DNA of 44,462 nt from Roseburia sp. (GCA_023662875.1 JAMPIG010000020.1:1-44462); one strand, 5' to 3'; positions 1 through 8,365 are shown, counted from the stretch's first letter. Program-made: numbers and translations. Notes: generated by a model from the letters alone, not told the origin.

Positions 1-828
1 CTGCGTCTGGAACGCGGGCCAGCACTTGCCGGCGATCGCCACATACTTGCGGTAGCCCCTGTGCTCCTCCACCCAGTCGAGCAGGGTCAGCTCATACTGC
101 GCCAGCTTCTCCAGAACCTCCGGCTTCTTGTTGCCTGCGCCGAGCTCCTCCGCCATCTCCGTTACCTTCGCAGGGATTCTCTCGTCCCCCGCATGCTTGT
201 TGAACGCCTCAAACAGATCCAGCTCGGAATTCTCCTCGATCTCTACGCCCAGATTATACAGCTGCTTGATCGGCGCGTTGCAGGCCAGGAAATTTAAGGG
301 TCTGGGGCCGAAGGAAATAATCTTCAGATTGTTCAGACCTACGATCGCCCTTGCGATGGGCACGAACTCGTTGATCATGTCCGCGCATTCCTCGGCGGTC
401 CCTACAGGATATTCGGGAATATACGCCTTAATATTGCGCAGCTTCAGGTTATAGCTTGCGTTCAGCATACCGCAGTAAGCGTCGCCGCGGCCGTCCAGCA
501 GATCGGCCTGGCTCTCCTCCGCCGCCGCAATAAACATGGAAGGCCCGTCAAAATGCTTCGCCAGCAGCGTCTCGGAAATCTCGGGGCCGAAGTTCCCAAG
601 ATATACGCAGAGCGCATTGCAGCCTGCCTTTTTCACGTCCTCAAGAGCCTGTACCATATGGATTTCGCTCTCCACGATACAAATCGGGCACTCGTAAATG
701 TCAGCGGCGTCATACTTATCCGTGTACGCCTTGATCAGGGCCTTTCTCCTGTTCACGGACAGACTTTCCGGGAAGCAGTCGCGGCTGACGGCCACAATAC
801 CGATTTTTACCTGGGGTAAATTGTTCAT
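1..828 (-). CDS. L-fucose/L-arabinose isomerase-like protein, C-terminal part off the window
   Basis: The minus strand is open from ATG at 828 to the window edge (276 codons, no stop), so this is the N-terminal part of a longer protein. It begins MNNLPQVKIGIVAVSRDCFP and continues with Rossmann-like stretches (NALCVYLGNFGPE near residue 70, KIISFGPRPLNF near 170), as expected of the N-terminal domains of the FucI/AraA isomerase superfamily. These enzymes interconvert aldoses and ketoses in the cytosol using a divalent metal. The metal-binding residues lie in the missing C-terminal part and cannot be checked. An AGGAG motif precedes the ATG. Downstream of a DUF4867 gene and a xylulokinase gene, it probably supplies the ketose that the kinase phosphorylates. 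The substrate sugar is not determined. Confidence 0.75.
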   Translation of the reverse strand, partial: MNNLPQVKIGIVAVSRDCFPESLSVNRRKALIKAYTDKYDAADIYECPICIVESEIHMVQALEDVKKAGCNALCVYLGNFGPEISETLLAKHFDGPSMFIAAAEESQADLLDGRGDAYCGMLNASYNLKLRNIKAYIPEYPVGTAEECADMINEFVPIARAIVGLNNLKIISFGPRPLNFLACNAPIKQLYNLGVEIEENSELDLFEAFNKHAGDERIPAKVTEMAEELGAGNKKPEVLEKLAQYELTLLDWVEEHRGYRKYVAIAGKCWPAFQTQ

Positions 829-963
829 GTTTTGATCCTCCTGTTATTCTTATTGATTAAGGCATGTCCTGCACGCCATAATTCTCCTGAAGGGAAATCT
901 TTGATTTTCCCCTGCTCTATCTTACCATATTCCCACGGCCTGTTTCCAGACCTTTTCCCTTTT

Positions 964-1605
964 TTATTCCGCGATATCCAGATTCTTTCCCTTCAATCCC
1001 AGGAATTTACCTTCGTCCAGGCCTCCCTCCGGATGGCCGATCAGCCACTTGTTTACCGCGGTGATAAGGCAGTCCTCGTTCTCCGCAGCGTTCCCCTTCG
1101 CTCCGGGATGCGCCGCCTTCAGCGGATAATTGGTTCCCCTGGGAAGCACAATCGCCACCTGGAATCCCTTTCCGTCAACGCTGCAGGGCGCGTAATGCAG
1201 GGTCGTCGCATACACCTCTACCGCCGTTCCCGCGGGAACCAGAAAGGCCTCCATCTTCGCCGTGTCATAAGTGTGATCCGCCTCCACGTCCTGAAGCATC
1301 CCCAGGATCAGGATCGCGTCCGTCGCCGCGACGTTAATCTCCGAATCCCTGTGGTACTCCACCGCGTTCAGCTTCGTATTGTGGCCGTTGCAATAGCCGA
1401 TCTGGATCGGCATCTCCCCGTAGATTACCCGGGACAGCGCTTCCATCGCCCCCGTCGCCTCCAGCTCCGGGATGCTGGGCTCATACGCAACGCCCTCCGG
1501 AACCGGCGTCGCCTTCATCGCCTCCAGCAATTCGCTGAGATCTACATGATTAATAACGCGCCCGTACTTTCCAAAAGCGGGATCTGTCACTGTTAAAATT
1601 TTCAT
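964..1605 (-). CDS. DUF4867 family protein (cupin-like), sugar-metabolism associated
   Basis: 213 aa, starting MKILTVTDPAFGKYGRVI. I recognise the general character of DUF4867, a family of about 200 residues that sits beside isomerase and xylulokinase genes in Clostridia. No enzymatic role is established for it. The middle of the protein (residues 75-180) has a beta-rich cupin feel, with His/Glu pairs (CNGHNTK, EYHRDSE, DHTYD, TLHYAPC) that could bind a metal. That would suit a sugar epimerase, isomerase or mutarotase, but this is inference. It lies between xylB (146-nt gap) and the isomerase gene (135-nt gap) on the same strand, so it is likely part of the same operon. No signal peptide or membrane segment is visible. 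Confidence 0.65.
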   Translation of the reverse strand: MKILTVTDPAFGKYGRVINHVDLSELLEAMKATPVPEGVAYEPSIPELEATGAMEALSRVIYGEMPIQIGYCNGHNTKLNAVEYHRDSEINVAATDAILILGMLQDVEADHTYDTAKMEAFLVPAGTAVEVYATTLHYAPCSVDGKGFQVAIVLPRGTNYPLKAAHPGAKGNAAENEDCLITAVNKWLIGHPEGGLDEGKFLGLKGKNLDIAE

Positions 1606-1751
1606 TTTCCTCTTCCTTTCCCTGAATTCCTCCGGTATCGAACCGTAAACGGCTCTCTTCCGTTCCCGGCCCTTTCCCTCCGATATCCTACCGGCTCTTG
1701 CTCCGGCTCCCTCACAGCCCTTCCGCCGTGTCCGGCTTTCCGAACCGCAGC

Positions 1752-3221
1752 CTACAACAGCTTCTCAAACAACGGCTTGCAGGCGGGATAAATCTCCTTA
1801 AACTGAGCGTAGCGGGCCTCGTACTTCTTCACCAGCTCCTCCTCCGGCTCTACCGTATCCACAATTTTTACGATCTTTTCCGCGATCTCCTCTACGCTTG
1901 CGTACTCGCCGCAGGCCACCGCCGCCAGCATGGCTCCGCCCATAGCGGGTCCCTCCTCGCTCTCGATCACGTCCACCTTCAGGTTCAGAACGTTCGCGAT
2001 AATCTTTTTCCAGAGCGGACTCTTTGCTCCTCCGCCACAGATCTTCGTGCGCTTCAGATCGATCCCCAGGGACTTTGCCACCTCCAGCGAATCACGCAGG
2101 GCGAACGCTACGCCCTCCAGCACCGCCTGCGTCATATCCGCCCGCGTAGTGTCCATCGTCATACCGATAAAGGTCGCCCTGGCGTTAGGGTTATTGTGGG
2201 GCGAGCGCTCTCCCATGAGATAAGGGAGATAGAAGACATGATTTTCTCCCAGCTGATCAATCTTTTCCTGTTCCCCGGCGTAATCCTTCGTCCCGATGAT
2301 CTCGTCCATCCACCACTTATTGCAGCTGGCGGCGCTGAGCATACAGCCCATCAAATGATAGCTGCCGTCCGCATGGGCAAAGGAATGCAGCGCGTTAAAC
2401 TTATCCACGCCGAACTTTTTCGAGGAAATAAAGATGGTTCCGCTGGTTCCCAGGGAAATATTACACATGTTATCTCCCACGGTTCCCGTTCCGACCGCCG
2501 CCGCGGCGTTATCCCCCGCTCCGGCCGCCACCTTGCAGGACTCCGGAATCCCCAATTCCCGGGCGATCTCCGGCAGCACCGTCCCAACCGCCTCGTAGCT
2601 CTCGTAGCAGGTCGCCAGCTGCTCCTCCCGGATTCCGCAGATCTCGCACATCTCCCGGGACCATCTGCGGTTCTTCACGTCAAACAGGAGCATCCCGGAG
2701 GCGTCCGACACATCCGTACAGTGTACGCCGGTCAGCTTATACGCAATATAGTCCTTGGGCAGCATGATCTTCGCAATCCGGGCAAAATTTTCCGGCTCCT
2801 TATTTTTCACCCAGAGAATCTTAGGCGCGGTAAACCCGGCGAAAGCGATGTTTGCGGTGTACTCCGACAGCTTCTCCTTGCCGATCGCCTGATTCAGATA
2901 GTCCGTCTCCTCCGTCGTTCTCCCGTCGTTCCAGAGGATCGCGGGACGGATCACATTGTCCTCCCCGTCCAGGATCACCAGACCGTGCATCTGCCCGCCA
3001 AAGCTGATTCCGGCCACCTGGCTTTTGTCCGAGCCCTCAAGCAGCTCCCGGATCCCTTCCATCGTCTGCGCATACCAGTCCTCCGGCCTTTGCTCGGACC
3101 AGCCGGGATGCGGGAAATACAGAGGATATTCCCTGGAAACCACATTTACGATTTTCCCCTCGCTGTCCATCAGCAGCAGCTTTACCGCCGATGTCCCCAG
3201 ATCAATACCTATGTACAGCAT
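1752..3221 (-). CDS. xylB: xylulokinase, FGGY family
   Basis: 489 aa, the normal length for a xylulokinase. The N-terminus MLYIGIDLGTSAVKLLLMDS is the phosphate-1 motif of the FGGY/actin-like ATPase fold. The segment GGQMHGLVILD (around residue 76) matches the substrate-contacting region of XylB. The C-terminal domain carries the FGGY signature-like KICGGGAKSPLWKKIIANVL near residue 395. It should phosphorylate D-xylulose, or a related ketose, to the 5-phosphate in the cytosol with ATP. It is read before the DUF4867 and isomerase genes and has its own promoter (3277-3305) and an AGGAG-type ribosome site (GGGAGG, 6 nt before ATG). Since the adjacent isomerase is FucI/AraA-like and not XylA, the physiological ketose may differ from D-xylulose. 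Confidence 0.93.
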   Translation of the reverse strand: MLYIGIDLGTSAVKLLLMDSEGKIVNVVSREYPLYFPHPGWSEQRPEDWYAQTMEGIRELLEGSDKSQVAGISFGGQMHGLVILDGEDNVIRPAILWNDGRTTEETDYLNQAIGKEKLSEYTANIAFAGFTAPKILWVKNKEPENFARIAKIMLPKDYIAYKLTGVHCTDVSDASGMLLFDVKNRRWSREMCEICGIREEQLATCYESYEAVGTVLPEIARELGIPESCKVAAGAGDNAAAAVGTGTVGDNMCNISLGTSGTIFISSKKFGVDKFNALHSFAHADGSYHLMGCMLSAASCNKWWMDEIIGTKDYAGEQEKIDQLGENHVFYLPYLMGERSPHNNPNARATFIGMTMDTTRADMTQAVLEGVAFALRDSLEVAKSLGIDLKRTKICGGGAKSPLWKKIIANVLNLKVDVIESEEGPAMGGAMLAAVACGEYASVEEIAEKIVKIVDTVEPEEELVKKYEARYAQFKEIYPACKPLFEKLL

Positions 3222-3276
3222 TTGTAACCTCCCATCTTATTTTTGCGCCGCTCTGTGCACGAGCACGCTTAATTTT

Positions 3277-3305
3277 ATGATACTGGTAATCCGTCCAAAA
3301 TGCAA
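3277..3305 (-). promoter_or_regulatory. sigma-A promoter of the xylB operon
   Basis: On the minus strand TTGCAT, a 17-nt spacer and TATCAT, 56 nt ahead of xylB. Just downstream lies GTGCTCGTGCAC, a GTGC-based inverted sequence that could be an operator. No specific regulator is suggested. Confidence 0.6.
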
Positions 3306-3314
3306 GGGTAAAAC

Positions 3315-3345
3315 AAAAGAATTTGAGCTTCGCCAAAATTCTTTT
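3315..3345 (-). terminator. intrinsic terminator between the DUF5692 gene and xylB
   Basis: A perfect 10-bp stem (AAAAGAATTT paired with AAATTCTTTT) with an 11-nt loop, followed on the minus strand by TTTTGTTTT-type sequence. It is A-flanked on the other side, so it could act in both directions. It separates the DUF5692 transcript from the xylB promoter. Confidence 0.55.
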
Positions 3346-3422
3346 TCCTGAATCAAAGGGAACACGCAATCCGGAAGGAAATCCCCACTCGCGTATAATT
3401 TTCCGCGCCGGGGAAAACAGTC

Positions 3423-3459
3423 GAGGGGAGCCGCAGCCCAAACCGCTGCCGCTCCCCTC
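3423..3459 (-). terminator. GC-rich hairpin after the DUF5692 gene
   Basis: Arms GAGGGGAGC and GCTCCCCTC with four further inner pairs after one mismatch, 25 nt past the stop of the DUF5692 gene. The following T-run (TGTTTTCC) is weak, so it may be a 3'-end stabiliser or a partial terminator backed up by the hairpin at 3315-3345. Confidence 0.45.
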
Positions 3460-3483
3460 TTAAGGATAAATCTTATTCTGTTA

Positions 3484-4545
3484 TTATTCCGCTCTCTCCA
3501 TTGCCTCTACAAAGTCCCTGGTTCCCACAAAGATTTCGTTCTTGTAAGGATTCTTCTTCGCGGCGATCGAACGCTTAATAATTACGGAAAGACAGACGAT
3601 ATTGATCACCAGCGCCAGGAAGGAGATCACTCCCTGCGGTACAGCGTTGGGCTGGATTCCCGCCATCTGGGAGGCCGTCATATTCGCCAGATCCAGTCCC
3701 GTTACCGCTCCCGTATTCTCATACAGCGTGGGCAGGACGGAGAATCTGGTTCCGATCTGGAACAGCGGGAACACCTGCGCAAACATACACCAGGTCGCCA
3801 GGGTGTTGGCCCGGTTCTGAATCCAGCCGCCCTTGTTCCAGAACGCGTTGGCAAAGGTAGGTGCCAGCAGCAGCGCGACGCCGCAGTACCAGGTATGGGT
3901 CGGCAGATTGTTGTAGGTATAAGCGAAATTCCAGATATCATAGGCCACGATGTACCAGATCGTCATATCCGGCCAAAGCATATCGGACTTATTCTTATCC
4001 TTGGAGGAATAAATTCCCCACCAGCCGGTCATACAGAAAATATTGATCAGCCCGGCAATACCGTTCAACCAGTTCCACCAGCCGCCGTTCAGCCAGACCT
4101 TCTCGTTGGAATACCACCAGCCGTTCACCGCGGACGCGCCCCGGATTGCAGACTCGAAATCGGAGCCTACCGCGATCAGGATATTGATCGCGACGATCAC
4201 AAAGGGGAACGCCTTGAACCATTCCTTCGCGCCGATTCCCTTCTTGTACTTTAAGAACATGAAGCCGATACATCCTGCCACCGCCGCATAAAGCTTCGCG
4301 TAATGGAACCATCCGTTCATGTAACGGTAGGTCTGATTGTTCAGAGCCCACTCCGCTCCTGTCGCCGCACCGATCTGGATAGCGATAAAATAGACCGTCA
4401 AAGCCCCGAGGATTACCCCAAAAAAGAGAATCCCGCCGTACTTTGTCCGGCGCTCGATCTCGTTCGTGATCACAAGTCCCAGGAACACGAGCAGCAGCCC
4501 GAGCAGCTGATACATGGCGTTATCGCCGTAAATCTGGAATAACAT
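3484..4545 (-). CDS. multi-pass membrane protein, DUF5692-like
   Basis: 353 aa of largely hydrophobic sequence with about eight to ten probable membrane helices (for example QLLGLLLVFLGLVI near residue 13 and VISFLALVINIVCLSVII near 310). It is very rich in tryptophan: about 18 residues, with pairs in GGWWNW, GWWYS and TGWWGIY. I believe it belongs to DUF5692, a Clostridia membrane family of this length with no known function; I cannot confirm this by search. It has its own strong promoter (4607-4635) and is flanked downstream by hairpins, so it looks monocistronic. It lies between a sugar-kinase operon and a vWA lipoprotein, and neither neighbour settles its role. A transport or small-molecule permease role is possible but not shown. 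Confidence 0.7.
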   Translation of the reverse strand: MLFQIYGDNAMYQLLGLLLVFLGLVITNEIERRTKYGGILFFGVILGALTVYFIAIQIGAATGAEWALNNQTYRYMNGWFHYAKLYAAVAGCIGFMFLKYKKGIGAKEWFKAFPFVIVAINILIAVGSDFESAIRGASAVNGWWYSNEKVWLNGGWWNWLNGIAGLINIFCMTGWWGIYSSKDKNKSDMLWPDMTIWYIVAYDIWNFAYTYNNLPTHTWYCGVALLLAPTFANAFWNKGGWIQNRANTLATWCMFAQVFPLFQIGTRFSVLPTLYENTGAVTGLDLANMTASQMAGIQPNAVPQGVISFLALVINIVCLSVIIKRSIAAKKNPYKNEIFVGTRDFVEAMERAE

Positions 4546-4606
4546 ATCTATTCCCTCCTCCTAAGTTTTTCCATGCACGGAATCCCGTACATTTTCATAT
4601 GTCCTT

Positions 4607-4635
4607 ATTATAACGCTCTCCTTTTCTTTTTGCAA
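4607..4635 (-). promoter_or_regulatory. strong sigma-A promoter of the DUF5692 gene
   Basis: On the minus strand TTGCAA, a 17-nt spacer and TATAAT, about 60 nt before the ATG, followed by a GGAGG ribosome site. One of the closest matches to consensus in the window. Confidence 0.75.
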
Positions 4636-4754
4636 TCTCCCGACGCAAATTATTCACGCATTTTCGCCATCTTCTGCAGCCTGCGATCGTTTCGCCCCGT
4701 TCCCACCGGAAAACAGACTCTCCAAACTCAGAATTGCAAAGGATCGCCGCCCGT

Positions 4755-6554
4755 TTACCCGTTTCGCTGCAGCTTCCGAACCAGCCAGGCAAATTCATCC
4801 CTGTACTCGTCGTTCTCCGTGTCCGCCCCCCTCAGCAATTCCCGGACGTTGTCAAAGGAAGCGTCCTTCTTATACTCGCTGTCCCGCAGGAGCAGGCCAA
4901 ACTCCGCCACAGCCGCCGCGAACCGAAAATCCGCCGAGGGCTCCCGGCTGTACGCCTCCTGGGTAATCGGATAGGAACAAAGCCTGCTGCTGTCGGACTC
5001 AGGCTCCTTATAGCGGATCCTGAGATTCATCCACTCCCCGTTTTCCACGCCGACGGCTCCGTCCTGCGCCTGGTACTTCAGCTCTGTCTGGGGAACCTCC
5101 TGGGAAGAATCCGCCGGAATGATCTCATAAAGCACCGTCACCGTATGGCCTGCGCCGATTTCTCCCGCATCCTTTTTATCGTCGTCGAAATCCTCCGTAG
5201 CCAGCATCCTGTTCTCGTATCCCAGAAGGCGATATCCCTTGACATACGCCGGGTTAAACTCGATCTGAAGCTTTACGTCCTTCGCCACCGTCACCAGCGT
5301 AGCCCCCATCTGCTCTACCAGCACCTTCTTCGCTTCCCCCAGCGAATCGATATAAGCATAGTTTCCGTTGCCCTTATCCGCCAGAGTCTCCATCTTGTTA
5401 TCCTTCAAATTTCCGGTTCCGAAGCCCAGCACCGACAAAAACACCCCTGACTCCTTCTTCTTCGCCACCAGTCTCTCCAGCTCGCTCTCGCTGCTCAAGC
5501 CCACGTTCAGATCCCCGTCCGTAGCCAGCAGAATCCGATTGTTCCCGCCTTCGATATAGTACTCCTCCGCCAGCCGGTAAGCCGCCTCGATCGCTCCCGC
5601 GCCGTTCGTGGAGCCGCCGGCCACCAGACCATCCAACGCCTCAAGGATCTCCTCCTTCCGGTCTCCGCTCACACCCTCCAGCAGAACCGACTCATCCCCC
5701 GCATAGGTAATGATCGAAACCCTGTCCTTCTCCGTCAGCTCCTGGGCCAGCAGAGCGAAGGCACGCTGCAGAAGAGGAAGCTTATCGTCGCTGTACATGG
5801 AGCCGGATACGTCCAGCAGAAAAACCAGATTGGAATCCGGCGCTTCGCTGAAATCAATCTCCTCCGTCTTCAGGCCGATCTGCAGCAGCCGGGCATCCCG
5901 ATTCCAGGGACAGTCGCCCATAACCGCCGTTACCCCGAAGGGATCCTCCCCGCGGGGCAGCGCGTAATCATAAGAAAAATAGTTCAGCATCTCCTCGATA
6001 CGAACCGCGCCTGCCGGAATGTCCTCCATCCGGTAGCCGTCCTCAATCATCCGCCGCAGATTACTGTAGGCAGCGGTATCCACATCCGCCGAAAAGGTGG
6101 AGAGCGGTTCATTGACCACCGACCGATAACCCATCTCCTGAATACTGCTGTATTCCTCCGTATTCCAATTTTCCGAACCGATCCCCCAGAATCCCGTCGA
6201 CTCCATCGGCGCGCAAGCCAAATCGTAAACGACTTCGGCCTCCCCCGACATGATTTGCCCGTCGGCCCGATTCCAGTCGTTTTCTCCCAATATCCACGCC
6301 GACCCTGACCCGTCGTAACCCTCCGCGGGTGTTCCCTCGACTGTCGCGGCGTAGCCATCCTGTCCTGCTCCTCCGGATACCCCCTGATACATCCCGCTGT
6401 TTCCGCCGTACTCTCCCTGCCCCGTCCAACCGCTTCCGCCCAAATTTTCGGAGCCGGACGCTCCCCGCCTGTCGGAGTCGCTTCCGCACCCTCCGAGTAC
6501 CGCGCATAATAGGGATACGGATACAATAGCAGCCGTTATTTTTCTTGTCTTCAT
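4755..6554 (-). CDS. von Willebrand factor A domain lipoprotein (YfbK-like)
   Basis: 599 aa. The N-terminus is a lipoprotein signal with lipobox L20-G-G-C23, so the mature protein is anchored on the outer face of the membrane. Residues 25-140 are Gly/Ser/Tyr-rich and low in complexity. Residues 143-200 (LSTFSADVDTAAYSNLRRMI) match the region found ahead of the vWA fold in YfbK-type proteins. The vWA domain follows, with an intact MIDAS: DVSGS (around 249), the Thr of GSTNGAG and ATDGD. The C-terminal ~200 residues resemble DUF3520. The role is presumably metal-dependent protein binding at the cell surface; no specific partner is known. A GGGAGG site precedes the ATG, and a motif at 6624-6655 matches the one before the ECF sigma gene, so the gene is probably part of that regulon. 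Confidence 0.88.
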   Translation of the reverse strand: MKTRKITAAIVSVSLLCAVLGGCGSDSDRRGASGSENLGGSGWTGQGEYGGNSGMYQGVSGGAGQDGYAATVEGTPAEGYDGSGSAWILGENDWNRADGQIMSGEAEVVYDLACAPMESTGFWGIGSENWNTEEYSSIQEMGYRSVVNEPLSTFSADVDTAAYSNLRRMIEDGYRMEDIPAGAVRIEEMLNYFSYDYALPRGEDPFGVTAVMGDCPWNRDARLLQIGLKTEEIDFSEAPDSNLVFLLDVSGSMYSDDKLPLLQRAFALLAQELTEKDRVSIITYAGDESVLLEGVSGDRKEEILEALDGLVAGGSTNGAGAIEAAYRLAEEYYIEGGNNRILLATDGDLNVGLSSESELERLVAKKKESGVFLSVLGFGTGNLKDNKMETLADKGNGNYAYIDSLGEAKKVLVEQMGATLVTVAKDVKLQIEFNPAYVKGYRLLGYENRMLATEDFDDDKKDAGEIGAGHTVTVLYEIIPADSSQEVPQTELKYQAQDGAVGVENGEWMNLRIRYKEPESDSSRLCSYPITQEAYSREPSADFRFAAAVAEFGLLLRDSEYKKDASFDNVRELLRGADTENDEYRDEFAWLVRKLQRNG

Positions 6555-6623
6555 CAGAATCCTCCCGCCTTTCCGTAGTCTCTTCCTTGTGGTTCCCGCC
6601 GGTTGCGGTTCCCTCTGTCATCT

Positions 6624-6655
6624 ACACGGATCAGGATTCTGTTTTTTATGGGAAA
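6624..6655 (-). promoter_or_regulatory. predicted ECF sigma promoter of the vWA lipoprotein gene
   Basis: On the minus strand TTTCCCATAAAAA followed by CGTGT, the two ends spanning exactly 32 nt. The same pair with the same total span occurs before the sigma gene (8255-8286). The -10-like CGTGT is about 70 nt ahead of the start codon. CGT-type -10 elements are usual for ECF sigma factors. Assignment to this particular sigma factor is inference. Confidence 0.6.
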
Positions 6656-6721
6656 TATGAAATTTTTTTAAATTTATCAGGAACCCGCTTCCGTTCTCCT
6701 CCTGCCCGAAGCTGTTCCTCC

Positions 6722-7630
6722 TCACTTTACTCCCGCCAGCCGGTATGTTTTCTCTCCATCAAACTCGGCCAGCTCAAAAGCATAGATCTCATAAACTTCG
6801 CCTTCCTCCAGAAGCTCCGACCCGCTCCTTCCTTCATACAGCGTAATTCTGCCGCCTGCCTGCAGCGTCAAATCCTCCGAGGCTCTAATTTCGGCTGTGT
6901 ATATAACCTGCCCTTCTTCATTCATAACGTCTGTTACCATTACCTGTAGGACAATATTCCCCGTGCACTCTCCTTCCGCAGCCCCTTCGGCTGCCGTCAA
7001 ATTCTCCATTGGTGCCTCAAGCATGACACCAGGCTCTTCCATATTGTTTATGCCAGGATTCGCGGCGATCTCCATTCCGTCAGCCATGATCCCAAGTTCG
7101 GCCGCGGCTTCCATCCCGGCTGCACCTTCCATCTCCCCTGCGCCTTCCATGCCCTCTGCCGCTCCGGCAAAATCCTCCGCCGCCTCATAAGCGTTATGCT
7201 CCACAAACAGGATATTTGCATTTCCGTTCATCGGATTCCCGTCCAAGCCCTCCCCTGACATTCCATTCTTGGGCAAAGACAGGCTTCTCAAGCTGAACCC
7301 CGTCACAGCAAGACAGAGACAGGCCGCCGCCGTTCCCCAGATCCAATAGCTTTTCCGCCTGCCCGCTCCTGAGGCAGCGGATCTCTCTTCCGGCAAACCT
7401 CCCTCTACTCCTGCCTGAAATGCCCGCGGCTTGGAAACTCCCCCTGCTACTGCCTGATATTCCCGCAGCTCGGAAGCCCCCTTTGTTGCTGCCTGATATT
7501 CCCGCAGCTCGGAGCCGCCGGTTCCCTCTGCTGCCCCTTTCTCCTCCAGACCGCTCTTTATCCGCTCCCATAGATCCGGCGCGTCCTGATTGGTAAACTC
7601 CCTGTATTCCTTCTCCAGATTCTTACTCAT
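6722..7630 (-). CDS. anti-sigma factor, single-pass membrane protein
   Basis: 302 aa. The N-terminus (SKNLEKEYREFTNQDAPDLWERI) resembles the short cytosolic region of clostridial ECF anti-sigma factors. Residues 38-80 contain near-identical tandem units (SELREYQA twice, then SKPRAFQA). One membrane helix follows (WIWGTAAACLCLAVTGFSL, around 116-134). The outer part is a low-complexity Gly/Ala/Met/Glu segment and then a small beta-rich domain (residues 225-300). The start codon lies inside the end of the sigma gene (8-nt overlap), the usual arrangement for translational coupling of sigma and anti-sigma. No zinc-binding HxxxCxxC motif is seen, so it is not a ZAS-type anti-sigma factor. Function is inferred from position and topology. 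Confidence 0.8.
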   Translation of the reverse strand: MSKNLEKEYREFTNQDAPDLWERIKSGLEEKGAAEGTGGSELREYQAATKGASELREYQAVAGGVSKPRAFQAGVEGGLPEERSAASGAGRRKSYWIWGTAAACLCLAVTGFSLRSLSLPKNGMSGEGLDGNPMNGNANILFVEHNAYEAAEDFAGAAEGMEGAGEMEGAAGMEAAAELGIMADGMEIAANPGINNMEEPGVMLEAPMENLTAAEGAAEGECTGNIVLQVMVTDVMNEEGQVIYTAEIRASEDLTLQAGGRITLYEGRSGSELLEEGEVYEIYAFELAEFDGEKTYRLAGVK

Positions 7631-8156
7631 ATCCGCATCTCCTCAGCTTTTTGATCGCATTCTGATACTGCCAGGTAACCGTACCCATCGGCAGCTCCAG
7701 AATATCCGCAATCTCCCGAAAGGTCAAATCCCCCATAATCTTCAGATTGACCACTTCCCGTTCCCCGGGCCTTAAAAGCTCCAACGCCTGTTCCAAATGA
7801 ATCCCGGACAATACCTCCCGCTCCACATCGTCCCCGGCTGTCTGCTCCGGTATTCCTTCCGAAAAATCATCTGTCAAAAGCTCCCTCTTCCTCTTCCGCA
7901 CCAGATCCACCGCCATATTTCTGGCCACAGCAGCCATCCACGCCCTGTGCCCCCGACGGCTCTCGTAAACATCCGCCAGCCTCCAAAGCTTTATAAAAAA
8001 TTCGCTGGTCACATCCTCCGCATCCTCCCGGTTTTGCAGCACACGCAGGACAACCGAATAGACAAAGCCAATATACGCCTCATAAACCTCATGCAGCGCT
8101 TCTTTATCCCCGGCTCTCATTCTTTCCATACACGCATGAAACTGTCTGTCCTCCAC
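7623..8156 (-). CDS. RNA polymerase ECF sigma factor
   Basis: 177 aa, typical for ECF sigma-70 proteins. Region 2 covers about residues 22-92 (FVYSVVLRVLQNREDAEDVT, then the helix ending AVDLVRKRKRE). Region 4 covers about 122-175 with a helix-turn-helix (LTFREIADILELPMGTV). There is no region 1 or 3. It binds core RNA polymerase and directs it to a small set of promoters until held by the anti-sigma factor encoded immediately downstream. Translation starts at GTG (8154-8156), preceded by AGGAG at 5-nt spacing. A bipartite motif about 100 nt upstream matches one ahead of the vWA lipoprotein gene, which suggests autoregulation. The signal it responds to cannot be seen. Confidence 0.95.
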   Translation of the reverse strand: MEDRQFHACMERMRAGDKEALHEVYEAYIGFVYSVVLRVLQNREDAEDVTSEFFIKLWRLADVYESRRGHRAWMAAVARNMAVDLVRKRKRELLTDDFSEGIPEQTAGDDVEREVLSGIHLEQALELLRPGEREVVNLKIMGDLTFREIADILELPMGTVTWQYQNAIKKLRRCGYE

Positions 8157-8254
8157 CGCTTCTCCTCTCTCTCATTTTCCCGCCGCCCTTCGCCTCAACG
8201 AATACCGATACCCGGCAGCGAACAGCGGGCTTCCGGCTCAAGCCCACATAGAAA

Positions 8255-8286
8255 ACACGTTTTCGCCCTTCCGTTTTTATGGGAAA
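8255..8286 (-). promoter_or_regulatory. predicted autoregulated ECF promoter of the sigma operon
   Basis: On the minus strand TTTCCCATAAAAA and CGTGT, spanning 32 nt, identical in elements and span to 6624-6655. Sequence between the two ends is not conserved apart from a GAA trinucleotide, as expected for -35 and -10 elements and not for a simple duplication. Confidence 0.6.
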
Positions 8287-8336
8287 CAATAGAAATCATG
8301 TTTCGCAAGAATTCTATTACCATGAATAATTGAAAT

Positions 8337-8365
8337 GCGCGGCCAGATCCCTGTCCGTACCGCGC
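8337..8365 (-). terminator. possible terminator hairpin after the Rpn-family gene
   Basis: Arms GCGCGG and CCGCGC separated by 17 nt, then ATTTCAATT on the minus strand. The T-run is poor, so this is a weak call. It lies about 45 nt past the stop of the gene at 8410-9291 and ahead of the sigma promoter. Confidence 0.35.

Noticed and set aside
832-1596. 254-codon plus-strand frame opposite the DUF4867 gene
   Set aside because: Arg/His/Leu-rich shadow of a GC-skewed coding strand; the minus-strand protein is the recognisable one.
1698-3227. 509-codon plus-strand frame opposite xylB
   Set aside because: Shadow frame; xylB on the minus strand has clear FGGY motifs throughout.
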